Part shown: positions 54,328 to 63,753 of the stretch, piece after piece | Layout: every line of letters starts with the position of its first letter | Numbering within the stretch: the stretch's first letter is position 1 | From: Clostridium algifaecis | GTDB taxonomy: Bacteria > Bacillota > Clostridia > Clostridiales > Clostridiaceae | Reading direction: 5' to 3' | Length of the DNA: 64,000 nucleotides | NCBI RefSeq assembly: GCF_017874415.1 | Contig: NZ_JAGGLM010000006.1 | Coordinates: 62,001 to 126,000 of the forward strand | Notes under the pieces: generated by a model | Told to the model about the DNA's origin: nothing | Database searches by the model: none | What the model saw: the letters and a program-made list of their open reading frames with translations, nothing else | Translations under genes and position numbers: made by a program

Positions 54328-56390
54328 AACTCTAGCTCCTCTTCAAGCTGCCTTAACTTACTATCAATCTCATCAATCTCTGCCAGTATATCTCCAACTT
54401 TTCTTAGTTTCTCTGGCTTATAAAAAATCTTGTTAAAGTTTATCTCCACACCAACTGTATTTTCCAAATATGTAAAAGGTTTAGTTATATATTTATCCAT
54501 AAAAGCTGCAATTTCCTCTTGATTTTCAGCTTGTTCTTCATGATAAGGAATAATCTCATAATCCTTTTGATAGTCAGGAGTAAGTTCTACAATTATTTCT
54601 ATACGTTCTGGCTGTGTTTTAGTTGATCTTTTAAAGGCAGCTTTCACTACAATTTTACCGCAACCTAATGCCTCTTTTTCACCATTACTTTCTCTTATTA
54701 ATGTATCTTTTTCATTATCATACCAATACTTCCCCTTAGTAGTACTTACTACTAGTGGTTGTTCTCTATAATCTAAGGAAGCAATAAATGGTTTTATATT
54801 TTGTTCAAAATACTCAACTAAAGAATTATACTTAACTGTATCAAAATTAGTAATTTTAAATTCTGTAATTTCACGTTCTCCATTACTAATTTTTATTGGT
54901 TTCAATTTTAAGCTTTTTGCTCTTTCTTCCATTCCTGTTTTTTTATTAGTTGCCATAGGTAGACGTGCTTCAAAGCTGTTACCATATTCATCCACATTCG
55001 TAAGCATAATAGATTGCTTGTTATAATAGAAAAAATCTTTATCAAATACTTTAGCATAATCATTGTTTTTATACTTAGTAAGTGTTTCAACAATTTCTAA
55101 ACGACTAGTTTCATCAACTTCTTTACGTTTAGAACCTTTATTTTTTTTGAGTGGCTTGAATTTCTCACTAGCATTAATTAACATTACTTTATTCTCAAGC
55201 TTCTTATTTTTATTAAGCACCCATAAATAAGTATAAATTCCTGTATTAAAAAATTCATCTGTAGGTAGTTGAATTATAGCTTCAACTATATCCATATCAA
55301 ACATCCATTTACGTATGTTGCTTTCCCCAGAGCCAGCATCTCCACTAAACAAAGTGGAACCATTATGTACTACTACGCCCACGCCATTTGCATCCATTTT
55401 TGAAATTAAGTGCTGCATAAATAATAATTGACCATCTGAAACAGATGGAAGATATTTGAATCGTCCAGTTTTATCATTTTGAATATATTTTTGATAGCCC
55501 TTCCAACTTACTCCATAAGGTGGATTAGCTACAACCACATCAAATTCTTCATTATAAAACTTATCATCAACTAAAGTATTACCATGTTCAATTTTAGAAT
55601 CCTCACGAAAACGACTTTCAATTTTAGCAAGAGCATATAACGCATCATTCCAATCTTGTCCAAAAGTTTGTGTAAGTCGTGTGAATTTTTCCTTAATGCG
55701 GTCTTCAACACCAAATAGCATATTACCTCCACCGCAAGTACAATCATATATTTTAAGTAATGTATCAGATTCTTCAATTTTAGAAGCAATAATTTCAGAA
55801 ATCAAAGCAATTACATCATCTGGTGTGTATTGCTCCCCAGCAGTTTCCGCTGACATATCTGCCCATTTACGCTTGATATGTTCTTCAAGGGTTGTTATTT
55901 CAGAATTATTGTAAAATTTAAGATCAATTTCGGACCATATCTTAGTGTAACCAAGTAATACTTTTTTGGCATTAAGCTTGGTTATAACCCCCCTAATATC
56001 AAGAAATTTTTCACCTTCACTAGCTTCTACTCCAAGTAAATCTTTTGTTTCACTATCAAATCCATTAAGATATGCATCAAAATCAATAGTAAAAGACTTA
56101 TCATTTTTGCAGATGTCAGCTAAAGTTTTGTTATGCTCAAAAATGTATACATTATATCCTTGACCCTTATCGTTTATAATAGCATATTGATCTTCTTTAT
56201 CCATATTATTAAAGGCTTCTTCACCAATTTCAGCTTTTAAATCATCAAACATTCTAACTAATCTACTTTCAATCATTGCTAATGCAAAAAAAGGCATCAT
56301 AAATGACGGCCATTCTGATTCTTTAATGCCACTACCACGTAGCAAGTCAGCAGTAGCCCAAATCTTAGATTCATATTGAAGTATATCCAT
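54324..56390 (-). CDS. hsdM: Type I restriction enzyme methylase (M) subunit
   Basis: N6-adenine methyltransferase subunit, 688 residues from ATG 56390 (AGGAG upstream; a longer frame has no site). The N-terminal helical domain precedes the SAM-binding motif DCTCGGGNMLFG (216-227) and the catalytic NPPY (289-292, VVVANPPYG). A C-terminal HsdS-contacting region follows. The order hsdM-hsdS-hsdR with overlaps is a complete operon. Confidence 0.96.
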   Translation of the reverse strand: MDILQYESKIWATADLLRGSGIKESEWPSFMMPFFALAMIESRLVRMFDDLKAEIGEEAFNNMDKEDQYAIINDKGQGYNVYIFEHNKTLADICKNDKSFTIDFDAYLNGFDSETKDLLGVEASEGEKFLDIRGVITKLNAKKVLLGYTKIWSEIDLKFYNNSEITTLEEHIKRKWADMSAETAGEQYTPDDVIALISEIIASKIEESDTLLKIYDCTCGGGNMLFGVEDRIKEKFTRLTQTFGQDWNDALYALAKIESRFREDSKIEHGNTLVDDKFYNEEFDVVVANPPYGVSWKGYQKYIQNDKTGRFKYLPSVSDGQLLFMQHLISKMDANGVGVVVHNGSTLFSGDAGSGESNIRKWMFDMDIVEAIIQLPTDEFFNTGIYTYLWVLNKNKKLENKVMLINASEKFKPLKKNKGSKRKEVDETSRLEIVETLTKYKNNDYAKVFDKDFFYYNKQSIMLTNVDEYGNSFEARLPMATNKKTGMEERAKSLKLKPIKISNGEREITEFKITNFDTVKYNSLVEYFEQNIKPFIASLDYREQPLVVSTTKGKYWYDNEKDTLIRESNGEKEALGCGKIVVKAAFKRSTKTQPERIEIIVELTPDYQKDYEIIPYHEEQAENQEEIAAFMDKYITKPFTYLENTVGVEINFNKIFYKPEKLRKVGDILAEIDEIDSKLRQLEEELEL

Positions 56391-56576
56391 TATATTAGCT
56401 CCTCTTTCTATTGATTTATATAAAAATAATTGCACCAGACTATGCCAATGCAATTATATTATAACTCTATTATTTTATGTTTTCTATAATTTGTAGTAAA
56501 TCAAATATTTCCTACCCCTGTATCGCCAAACATACACACTTTTTACCATTTTCTAACCCCAGCTATATCAATGCTT

Positions 56577-58247
56577 CTAACTGTCTTTCCTTTTAAGCTT
56601 AACTACCGTCTCAACGTGCCCTGAGTGTTGGCTACTACAATAAGCTTGTCTTTCAAACTCTATCCCATTTTCAAGGACAAATACAAAATGCTCTGGCGAT
56701 TTTATAATCACTTTATTTACAAGGGCAGTAAATATATCTTCATCAAACTCTTTCATACCTTCGCCATTTTCATTCAATATCTTTGAAATATTTTTAAGCC
56801 TTTGCTTATAATCTGAATCTTTTAAATGCTCTTCTTCAAGATTAATTTTCTCATCATTCAGCTTATCAATTTCACATTTAATTCTTTGATATTCCTCATC
56901 ATAATATTTCTCATCTATTTTACCTCTTAATTGAAGCTGTATGAGGTTCTTTAAGTCTTGTTCAAAAATCCCTATTTGCCCTATTATATCATTAATCTTA
57001 TTTACACTTATATCTTTTTCAAGAACTTTTTCTATATTAGCCATAAAAGTTTTAAAAAAAGAACTCTTATCCTCAACCATATCATTATATAGCTGGACAA
57101 AAGTTCTTTTCAATACTTCATCGCTTACTGCTTTTGCAGAGCAATTCTCTATTCCTTTAATGTAATTGTTACATTGCCACATTATTTTTTCAGAAGGTGT
57201 TCCTGAATTCCAAGTTCTTCTCTTTAGTGTTCTTCCACATTTATCGCAGAATAGCTTACCACTAAAAGCATACTTATTTGTGTATTTAGTTCTATCTTTA
57301 TTTTTACCACTAGATATTTCAAATCTCTTTTTCTTTTCTTCCTGAACTGCATCAAATATTTCCTTTGAAATTATAGGCTCATGGTTATTTTCAATCTTAT
57401 ACATTGGTTCTAAATTCTTATTCTTTACCCTTTTATGGCTTAAGTAATCTACAGTAACCGTCTTTTGAAGAAGTAGCACTCCATAATATTTTTCATTACT
57501 CAAAATTTTACTGATTGTTGAACCATGCCATGTAGTTCCTCCAGTTACAGTTTTTATTCCATCTGCTTCAAGTCCCTTTGCAATTGTTGAATAGCCACTG
57601 CCTTCTAAATATTCTTTATAAATCCTTTTTATAATTTTAGCTTCTTCTTTATTTATGACAAGGTTTCCTTTTTCATCTTTATCATATCCATGAAGTCTAG
57701 TGGTATTGCAAATTGTAACGCCATCTTTAAATCTCTTTTTAATTCCCCACTTTGAATTTTCAGAAATACTCCTACTTTCTTCTTGTGCAATAGAACTCAT
57801 CATGGTAAGCACTAATTCCACCTTTGGGTCAAAGGAATATATATTTTCCTTTTCAAAGAATACTTCAACTCCAATGTTTCTAAGCATCCTTACGTTATTT
57901 AAGCAATCAACTGTATTTCGTGCAAACCTTGAAATTGACTTTGTTAAAATCAGGTCTATCTTTCCGTCTTTACAATCCTTAATCATTCTATTAAATCCAA
58001 GTCTATTTTTAACATTTGTGCCGCTTATACCTGCATCGGTATAAATCTGAATAAACTCCCATTCTGAATTTTCCTTTATCTTTTTAGTATATTCACTTAC
58101 TTGTGCATTATAACTTTTCATCTGTTCTTCTGAGTCTGTACTTACCCTACAGTAAGCACAAACTCTCCTTTTATTTATAATTTCTTCGCCATCATTATTG
58201 TAATTTAAAGTTATAACTGGTTCTAAAACTTGAACATTCTTTGCCAT
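56577..58247 (-). CDS. Large serine recombinase (site-specific integrase)
   Basis: A 556-residue recombinase that would integrate or excise a mobile element at short att sites. The resolvase-type catalytic domain has the nucleophile Ser36 in VCAYCRVSTDSEEQ and the arginine-rich ISRFARNTVDCLNNVRML. A recombinase domain and a zinc ribbon (LFCDKCGRTLKRRTW, later MWQCNNY) follow, then a C-terminal coiled coil. It lies between the type I operon and the phage head genes, all on one strand, so one att site is expected within a few hundred bases. I could not locate it. Confidence 0.94.
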   Translation of the reverse strand: MAKNVQVLEPVITLNYNNDGEEIINKRRVCAYCRVSTDSEEQMKSYNAQVSEYTKKIKENSEWEFIQIYTDAGISGTNVKNRLGFNRMIKDCKDGKIDLILTKSISRFARNTVDCLNNVRMLRNIGVEVFFEKENIYSFDPKVELVLTMMSSIAQEESRSISENSKWGIKKRFKDGVTICNTTRLHGYDKDEKGNLVINKEEAKIIKRIYKEYLEGSGYSTIAKGLEADGIKTVTGGTTWHGSTISKILSNEKYYGVLLLQKTVTVDYLSHKRVKNKNLEPMYKIENNHEPIISKEIFDAVQEEKKKRFEISSGKNKDRTKYTNKYAFSGKLFCDKCGRTLKRRTWNSGTPSEKIMWQCNNYIKGIENCSAKAVSDEVLKRTFVQLYNDMVEDKSSFFKTFMANIEKVLEKDISVNKINDIIGQIGIFEQDLKNLIQLQLRGKIDEKYYDEEYQRIKCEIDKLNDEKINLEEEHLKDSDYKQRLKNISKILNENGEGMKEFDEDIFTALVNKVIIKSPEHFVFVLENGIEFERQAYCSSQHSGHVETVVKLKRKDS

Positions 58248-58310
58248 AAATTTTCTCCTCCCTTTTATTGTACTTGGCTACACACATGATATAATCAGTG
58301 GTGCAATAGT

Positions 58311-58463
58311 TCAAGCTATTTTTTTATTATCATAATATTTAAAAGACCTTCTATTTTCTCTATCTATAGCATCAAATTCCTCATCAGAAATTAAATTTCT
58401 TTCCTTTAAATTTCTTAATATATGTAAGCTTAATAAATATTCAACGTTTGGTTTATTACTCAT
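58311..58463 (-). CDS. Small protein upstream of the serine recombinase
   Basis: A 50-residue frame, MSNKPNVEYLLSLHILRNLK onward, ending KKIA. The central ERNLISDEEFDAIDRENRR resembles short helical proteins that precede clostridial serine recombinases. A GGGG site lies upstream; ATG 58472 is an alternative start. It could be a recombination directionality factor, which is a guess from position. Confidence 0.55.
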   Translation of the reverse strand: MSNKPNVEYLLSLHILRNLKERNLISDEEFDAIDRENRRSFKYYDNKKIA

Positions 58464-58503
58464 AAAACACATTTCCCCTTTCACCCTTTAAAATTAAATT
58501 TAT

Positions 58504-58533
58504 ATAAAAAAGAGCAGGATATTTCACCCACTC
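58504..58533 (-). terminator. Terminator of the phage head operon
   Basis: Minus-strand GAGTGGG/CCTGCTC stem (58527-58533 with 58512-58518, two wobbles) followed by TTTTTT, 23 bases after the last head-region gene. Confidence 0.7.
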
Positions 58534-58555
58534 AATGTATTTTGTAATTATTATT

Positions 58556-59713
58556 TTAAAACCCTGACTTTAATCTTATTGTCTTATCAATATATACTGA
58601 ATTATCATTTCTATCATGGCATCTTAATGTAATAAAATATGTAGAACCTAAAGCCTTTATACTACAGCTAGCATCATTTAGCACTGTAAGAGTATATTTG
58701 CTTGCTAAGGTTTTGCCTGGAATTATTTCAAAATTAAACTGGCTGTTAGGAACATCGAATCCATTGTTTTTTCTTGTGCCAACAAATATTTTTGTTGAAT
58801 TCAAAGTAATATCTGTAATACCTTCTATAACTTGACCATCTGAAGTTACATCTACAGTATAGTTATTTTGTGAATCTGAAACTATTGCAATCGCTATATT
58901 ATTAGTTGCAGAATTATCCAAATCCAAAGAAGCACTTATATTTACATTGCCAATATTATTATAAAAAGTAACTAATCCGTTTGAATCTACTGAAGCTTTC
59001 GTAATATCAGAACTTAAATAATTAATTTTCGTATTTGTCAAAATTGAAAGTTTTCCACCAATAGTTACAGTTGCTATGGCATTGAGTTGAAGAGTTTGAT
59101 TAACTCCCATTTGAATAAAACTACCATTTGCTATAATTAGATTATAATGAGCCAATAAATCAATATCTGCAATTTCATTAACTTGGTCATCATTAGTGCC
59201 AAATTGACCCTTTTCACAATAAAGAGTTCTCAATCCCAAATGTTCAGTAGTATAACCATCAACTTTCCATTTTGCACCCATTTTAATAAATTCAAGATTC
59301 ACATCTATTTTTTTAGATAAATCCGTATCTTGAAGAATTACTTTTAGATTGCCAGACCACACATTTATTACACTTGATGTTTGAACCGATTGATTAGCTG
59401 GTTCAAAAATAGCTGGAAATGTATACAACTTATTATCTAAAATCATTTTAAAACTTTGCTCTACTTTTCTTATTCTGCTCCTGTAAGTTTTCTCATGCTT
59501 ATCAATCTGAGATATGACAAACCAATTACTATTTTTGTATTGTATCAAATCTCCTGTATTTATAGAAAAATCAGTATAAAGCTGTTTATCATCTTCATAA
59601 TTAATTATTGAATCGCTATCTTTTATCAGTACCCTTTTACATATTCCATTATAAATAATATCAGTACCTTTTTCATACAAAAGAAAATCAAGTATATCAT
59701 CTATATCCTGCAT
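58556..59713 (-). CDS. Phage structural protein with a bacterial Ig-like (BIG2) domain
   Basis: A 385-residue protein. The N-terminal 110 residues (MQDIDDILDFLLYEKGTDII, later GDLIQYKNSNWFVISQID) look like a head-tail joining or tail-completion protein. Residues about 205-275 resemble a BIG2 domain (LQLNAIATVTIGGK, then VDSNGLVTFYNNIGNVNISA). Ig-like domains decorate many phage head and tail proteins and may bind surface glycans. It is the last gene before the terminator, where tail genes would normally begin. Confidence 0.65.
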   Translation of the reverse strand: MQDIDDILDFLLYEKGTDIIYNGICKRVLIKDSDSIINYEDDKQLYTDFSINTGDLIQYKNSNWFVISQIDKHEKTYRSRIRKVEQSFKMILDNKLYTFPAIFEPANQSVQTSSVINVWSGNLKVILQDTDLSKKIDVNLEFIKMGAKWKVDGYTTEHLGLRTLYCEKGQFGTNDDQVNEIADIDLLAHYNLIIANGSFIQMGVNQTLQLNAIATVTIGGKLSILTNTKINYLSSDITKASVDSNGLVTFYNNIGNVNISASLDLDNSATNNIAIAIVSDSQNNYTVDVTSDGQVIEGITDITLNSTKIFVGTRKNNGFDVPNSQFNFEIIPGKTLASKYTLTVLNDASCSIKALGSTYFITLRCHDRNDNSVYIDKTIRLKSGF

Positions 59714-59718
59714 AACAG

Positions 59719-59994
59719 CTACACCTGCCTTTTACATTCGTATAAAAATGCTTCTATATATGTATCCCAAGTTTTTATTTCCATAACTTTATATTTTTCA
59801 TTTTCAATTAAGAGATAACTATTTTCATTTATAATACTTTCCTTATCACAAAATGCTCTCTTGGTAGCTTCAAAATTAAACCCATCCTCAAAGGAGTAAT
59901 TCTTTGAAAATGGCTGTACATCCCCATATTCAGTTTTTATGATTGATGAATTATCAGAATTAAACAATACCTCAATTTCTGTATCACTAAACAT
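59719..59994 (-). CDS. Putative phage head-closure protein
   Basis: A 91-residue protein starting MFSDTEIEVLFNSDNSSIIK at ATG 59994. It overlaps the preceding connector gene by 8 bases. Size and position between a head-tail connector and a joining protein match a head-closure (stopper) gene; no strong sequence signature is seen. Confidence 0.5.
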   Translation of the reverse strand: MFSDTEIEVLFNSDNSSIIKTEYGDVQPFSKNYSFEDGFNFEATKRAFCDKESIINENSYLLIENEKYKVMEIKTWDTYIEAFLYECKRQV

Positions 59995-60295
59995 TATAGC
60001 CACCAACTTTTATCTTGGGAAGTGGCAGAGCCTTCTTTATATTTTCAGGAATACCATCTCTGATCTTTACACTTTTATCACCTTCAATTTTACTTTCTAG
60101 CCCTTCTAAATCCTTGTTTTTATAAAGATAAACTGCATAATCAGCAGTTATTTCATTATATTTTATATCTAAAGCATCTATATTACAGTACCCTAAAATT
60201 ATGATTATTGCTTTATTTAAATAATGGTTCAAAATATTATCTTTTGATGTATCAGCAGAATCAATTCCTAGAAGCATTTTCATAGTTTCCAGCAT
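59987..60295 (-). CDS. Phage gp6-like head-tail connector (adaptor)
   Basis: A 102-residue helical protein: MLETMKMLLGIDSADTSKDN, then YLNKAIIIILGYCNIDAL and EITADYAVYLYKNK. This is the usual pattern of phage DNA-packaging connectors that sit under the portal. It lies three bases after the SAP-like gene in a tight operon. Confidence 0.7.
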   Translation of the reverse strand: MLETMKMLLGIDSADTSKDNILNHYLNKAIIIILGYCNIDALDIKYNEITADYAVYLYKNKDLEGLESKIEGDKSVKIRDGIPENIKKALPLPKIKVGGYNV

Positions 60296-60298
60296 AAG

Positions 60299-60562
60299 CT
60301 ATTCCTCCATTTCCTTTATTTTTTTAATAAGCTCATCTTTTTTTATTCCAATACCATTAATGCCTTTTTTCTTTGCTAAATCAGTAAGCTCCTTATATTT
60401 CATATCTTCATAATTTAATATCTTTTCTTCTAAAACTGTATATCCATTTTCATTAAACCAAGAAATAAGGTGAGAGACATCAGTTTCTCCCACCCCATTT
60501 ACAAAGCTTATTCCTGCGGATATACCATTATATTTTTTATTGTTTGAGTATATCCTTGCCAT
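60299..60562 (-). CDS. Small phage protein with a SAP/Rho-N-like helical motif
   Basis: An 87-residue protein whose C-terminus MKYKELTDLAKKKGINGIGI then KKDELIKKIKE is a helix-extended-helix motif known in SAP and Rho N-terminal domains, which bind nucleic acid. Similar small genes lie between capsid and connector genes in Firmicute phages. Confidence 0.6.
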   Translation of the reverse strand: MARIYSNNKKYNGISAGISFVNGVGETDVSHLISWFNENGYTVLEEKILNYEDMKYKELTDLAKKKGINGIGIKKDELIKKIKEMEE

Positions 60563-60575
60563 ATGTACCTCCTGT

Positions 60576-61559
60576 TTAAACTACTTTTATATTTCTAAAT
60601 ACACCTGCACTTTTTGTAGATTTAAGTGCAACAGCTGCTACCATTTCAACTTCACCATTCTTTACTGCACCAGAAGTTGAAAAATCAGGAAGCCATATTT
60701 TAACTAAATCTTGATTAGCAAGAGAAACAGCATGGAAACCATCAAGAGACAATCTTGCGGCATAAAGGTCTGTTAAACCTGTCACAGCATCAGTACCATT
60801 TGGTTTTCTTGAATTTACTATAGATACAACAGGGTCATTAGTTCCTGCTTTTGCTCCAAGGTCAACAAGAACAATTCCATCATAAGCATCAACTTTTCTG
60901 CCAAAAGCATCTTCACTTTGAGTCAAGTATCCTGCCCTTCTTGCTACGGATTTAATTTTGGTTATAAGCTTTGAGTTTCCTCCAAGGAATGTTGGCTTGC
61001 CATCAAGATTTGATAGAAACTCATCAAGTAAATCCATAAACTGTTTATAGTTTGTATCAAGTGCTGTTGATGTAGATAAATCGATAACTGCTCCAGCATT
61101 ATATTCTGTACTTGAGCCTGTAATTGCCTTATTTAGTCCATCAAAAGAATTAGCATCAACTGCTGAATCTCCATTAATTATAGTGTCATTGAATAAAGCA
61201 TTGGCAGCTTTAACTTTTTGCTGTACCTGTAAATTCACTTCGTCTACAAGACCACCTGTATTTGCTACAATTCTATCTATACCAAAAGAACCTCCAAATG
61301 GTTTAAGTTCAACTGTATATCTGTCCTTAGTTACTTCTTGTGGTGCATATTCGCTGTTTATTGTTCTAAATGCTGCTGTTGGTTGAGTTATAAGTCTTGT
61401 ATACCCATAAGTAAGTGTTGCTCCATTAGTTCCAGGAGTTACTGCATTGTCAAAAGTAATATTATCAAGAATAAATGAATTCTTTCTAAATTCGTCTATT
61501 ACCCCCTTTTGAATATCGTCCTGAGTGTTTAATTTTGCTTGTTGTAATGTAATTGCCAT
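60576..61559 (-). CDS. Phage major capsid protein
   Basis: About 327 residues from MAITLQQAKLNTQDDIQKGV. The pattern is that of an HK97-fold capsid protein of Firmicute siphophages: an N-arm, then PTAAFRTINSEYAPQEVTKD (E-loop region), LKPFGGSFGIDRIVANTGG (spine), and a P-domain ending in ALKSTKSAGVFRNIKVV. It follows the DUF4355 scaffold gene directly. Earlier in-frame ATGs overlap the AGGGG site, so 61559 is preferred. Confidence 0.85.
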   Translation of the reverse strand: MAITLQQAKLNTQDDIQKGVIDEFRKNSFILDNITFDNAVTPGTNGATLTYGYTRLITQPTAAFRTINSEYAPQEVTKDRYTVELKPFGGSFGIDRIVANTGGLVDEVNLQVQQKVKAANALFNDTIINGDSAVDANSFDGLNKAITGSSTEYNAGAVIDLSTSTALDTNYKQFMDLLDEFLSNLDGKPTFLGGNSKLITKIKSVARRAGYLTQSEDAFGRKVDAYDGIVLVDLGAKAGTNDPVVSIVNSRKPNGTDAVTGLTDLYAARLSLDGFHAVSLANQDLVKIWLPDFSTSGAVKNGEVEMVAAVALKSTKSAGVFRNIKVV

Positions 61560-61580
61560 AATAATCATTTCCCCTTTCAA

Positions 61581-62159
61581 TTAGTTATTTTTATAATAAT
61601 TTTTTAATGCATCATTAAGATTGTTTGGTTTTCTTTCATTAGTAACATTATTAGGTGGAGTATATCCTTCACCCTTTAGTCTTAGCTCTACTGATTTTTG
61701 AATAGCTGAATTAAAACTTTGCTCTAAAGCACCAAGATTTTTAACTGTATTTTCTTCATTATCTGCAATAAAAAAATCCACCAATTCTACTGGCAGATTC
61801 TTCTCACTAGCTAACTTCACAGCTTTACTTGTTAATGCTTCATGCAATTTTTCTTGTTTCATTTTTTCAATTTCGGATTTTAGTTTTTCAACCTCAATCT
61901 CTTTTTCGTCTTTCGTAGGAAATCTCTTTTTAACCTCATCATTAATTAACCCTTCAAGATTATTAGATTTCCATGTCTCCAGTGCCTTGTTAAAATGTTT
62001 GTCTTTAATTGAATCCATCCACTTTTTAGCACCTTCATCTTCATTAACATACTTTTCAATACCATCAACGCTTATTTTATTTAAGTCCTGAAGATATTCC
62101 TTAACTTCTGCCTGTTCCTTATTAGTCTCAATAAATTGTTTTACTTCTTTAAAATCCAT
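61581..62159 (-). CDS. Phage scaffold protein (DUF4355)
   Basis: A 192-residue, highly charged helical protein with a central coiled coil (EKEIEVEKLKSEIEKMKQEK) and a C-terminal NVTNERKPNNLNDALKNYYK. This architecture and its place just before the capsid gene identify the DUF4355 scaffold family that guides procapsid assembly. Confidence 0.8.
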   Translation of the reverse strand: MDFKEVKQFIETNKEQAEVKEYLQDLNKISVDGIEKYVNEDEGAKKWMDSIKDKHFNKALETWKSNNLEGLINDEVKKRFPTKDEKEIEVEKLKSEIEKMKQEKLHEALTSKAVKLASEKNLPVELVDFFIADNEENTVKNLGALEQSFNSAIQKSVELRLKGEGYTPPNNVTNERKPNNLNDALKNYYKNN

Positions 62160-62327
62160 GAAATTTTCCTCCTTCTTGCCCCTTTGACTTCATAAAACCA
62201 AAGACGCTTTAATAATTTTTTGCATAAAAATAAAGCAGTTTAATGTCATACTTAGGACATAATTATAAATTGGAATTTATAAGGATGTTGAGTTCTAATT
62301 ACATGAATTAAATCCAATCATTAAAAG

Positions 62328-62813
62328 TTATTGATTTGGGAACTTTGTTTCCCATTCGATCCGTTCATATTTTTCTTTAACAGCTTCTGAAAGCTGCTTT
62401 AAACAAAATCCCTTATCTTGACACTCAACTAACTCTTTCAATTCCGCCAAAGCAAGTTTGTTCGCATCCGATTCAAAATGTTCACCAGTATATTCCACTT
62501 TTTTTAATATTCTTATTTCTATGTGATAACCATCCTGCAAAAATTTTTCTATACTACAATGAACCTCAGTTTTTCTCACATCTCTTAAATAATCATTTAA
62601 ATGAGAACTCTTTCCAAACATTCTAAGAAAAATATTATTTGATTTTCCGATATAAAATGGAATTTCTTCATTCATATTTTTTACTGCAAAAAAACCATAT
62701 ACACCTCTAACGCAACTCTTTGGAGTAAGTTCCCGAGGTATTTTAATACCCAATTCATTCGCTTTTTTAATTCGTTTACTAAATTCTTCTTCTTCTCTTT
62801 GAGTCATATCCAT
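62328..62813 (-). CDS. GIY-YIG nuclease domain protein inserted in the head operon
   Basis: A 161-residue protein with a GIY-YIG core: GVYGFFAVKNMN (first strand, GVYGF) and PFYIGKSNNIFLRMFG (YIG). An Arg and Glu in later helices may complete the active site. It sits between MuF and the scaffold gene with 147- and 168-base gaps on either side, while its neighbours are tightly packed. This suggests a free-standing homing endonuclease or a late-acquired moron gene. Confidence 0.75.
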   Translation of the reverse strand: MDMTQREEEEFSKRIKKANELGIKIPRELTPKSCVRGVYGFFAVKNMNEEIPFYIGKSNNIFLRMFGKSSHLNDYLRDVRKTEVHCSIEKFLQDGYHIEIRILKKVEYTGEHFESDANKLALAELKELVECQDKGFCLKQLSEAVKEKYERIEWETKFPNQ

Positions 62814-62960
62814 TCTCCTTCTCAGATGGTAACATATAATTTTATCAAAATATACATATTCAAAATCCCATAAAATAAAACAGTTCGATAAATTACTATT
62901 TATATACTAGCAATTATAGCATATTTAAAAATCAACCCCTTTAATTCTTAAAACCACAAA

Positions 62961-63734
62961 TTATTCTATAAGAGGTATCCAACAGCAATTGCAATTTGGA
63001 TGGGCAGGTATAGTTGGTCTATTTTCATCATCCATTCTAAAAGCTTTACCATCCATTGCTTCACAATACATACAGGTATTTAAACAAACATCAGCACACC
63101 ACATAATTTCTTCAATTTCAAAATCTGTGAATACTTTTTCCTGTGCTTCTGTGAATATTCTAGTCTGCTCTGTATTTAAAAGAACCTTGCTGTCATATGT
63201 ACTGATTTCAAAAGTTTTTGATATATCTGTAATCATTTCATCTAATGTCTTTCTATTTAATATGTTTCTGTTAATCTTATTGTAAATACTCTCTGCAAAT
63301 TCATTTATATTGTTTTGAAGCCTATTAATAATAGTGCTTCCTTGATAATTAGCATTAATTATTTTTCCTATTTCTTCTGGAACAAGTTCTCCTTTAACAT
63401 TCATTTGCCTTACATCATTTAAAACTTCAAGATTTTTGAAATACGTTTCTTCATAAATATCCTTTAATTCGTTGATTAAAAATTCATACTGAAAATCATA
63501 AAGTTCATTGGCATATTCTTTTATCTCCTTCTCTAAATCGTTCATAATAATATTTTTTCTAAAATTACTTATCTTACCATTAGAAATATGCCTATTATAA
63601 TAGTCACTGATAAATGCAATTAAAATCAGAAGATATTTCTTGTATTCCTTCTTAATTTCCTCAACATCACCATTCGCTTTGTCCATCATTTCCTTTTTTA
63701 TTTTAACAATCTCATCTTTAACTAATTTATTCAT
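62961..63734 (-). CDS. Phage head morphogenesis (MuF-like) protein
   Basis: A 257-residue minor head protein of the SPP1 gp7/Mu F family. The C-terminal domain has the typical Cys/His arrangement: WCADVCLNTCMYCEAMDGKA, then PTIPAHPNCNCCWIP. These proteins associate with the portal and help capsid assembly or DNA delivery. ATG 63734 is used; TTG 63740 is nearer to the GGGG site. It follows the portal gene directly. Confidence 0.85.
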   Translation of the reverse strand: MNKLVKDEIVKIKKEMMDKANGDVEEIKKEYKKYLLILIAFISDYYNRHISNGKISNFRKNIIMNDLEKEIKEYANELYDFQYEFLINELKDIYEETYFKNLEVLNDVRQMNVKGELVPEEIGKIINANYQGSTIINRLQNNINEFAESIYNKINRNILNRKTLDEMITDISKTFEISTYDSKVLLNTEQTRIFTEAQEKVFTDFEIEEIMWCADVCLNTCMYCEAMDGKAFRMDDENRPTIPAHPNCNCCWIPLIE

Positions 63735-63753
63735 AGTCAATTATCCCCTTTCA

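Noticed and set aside
56432-56457. ATTGCA...TGCAAT near the hsdM promoter as an att site, with ATTGCACCA also near 58305
   Set aside because: Only about nine bases are shared and the context is AT-rich; not convincing as att.
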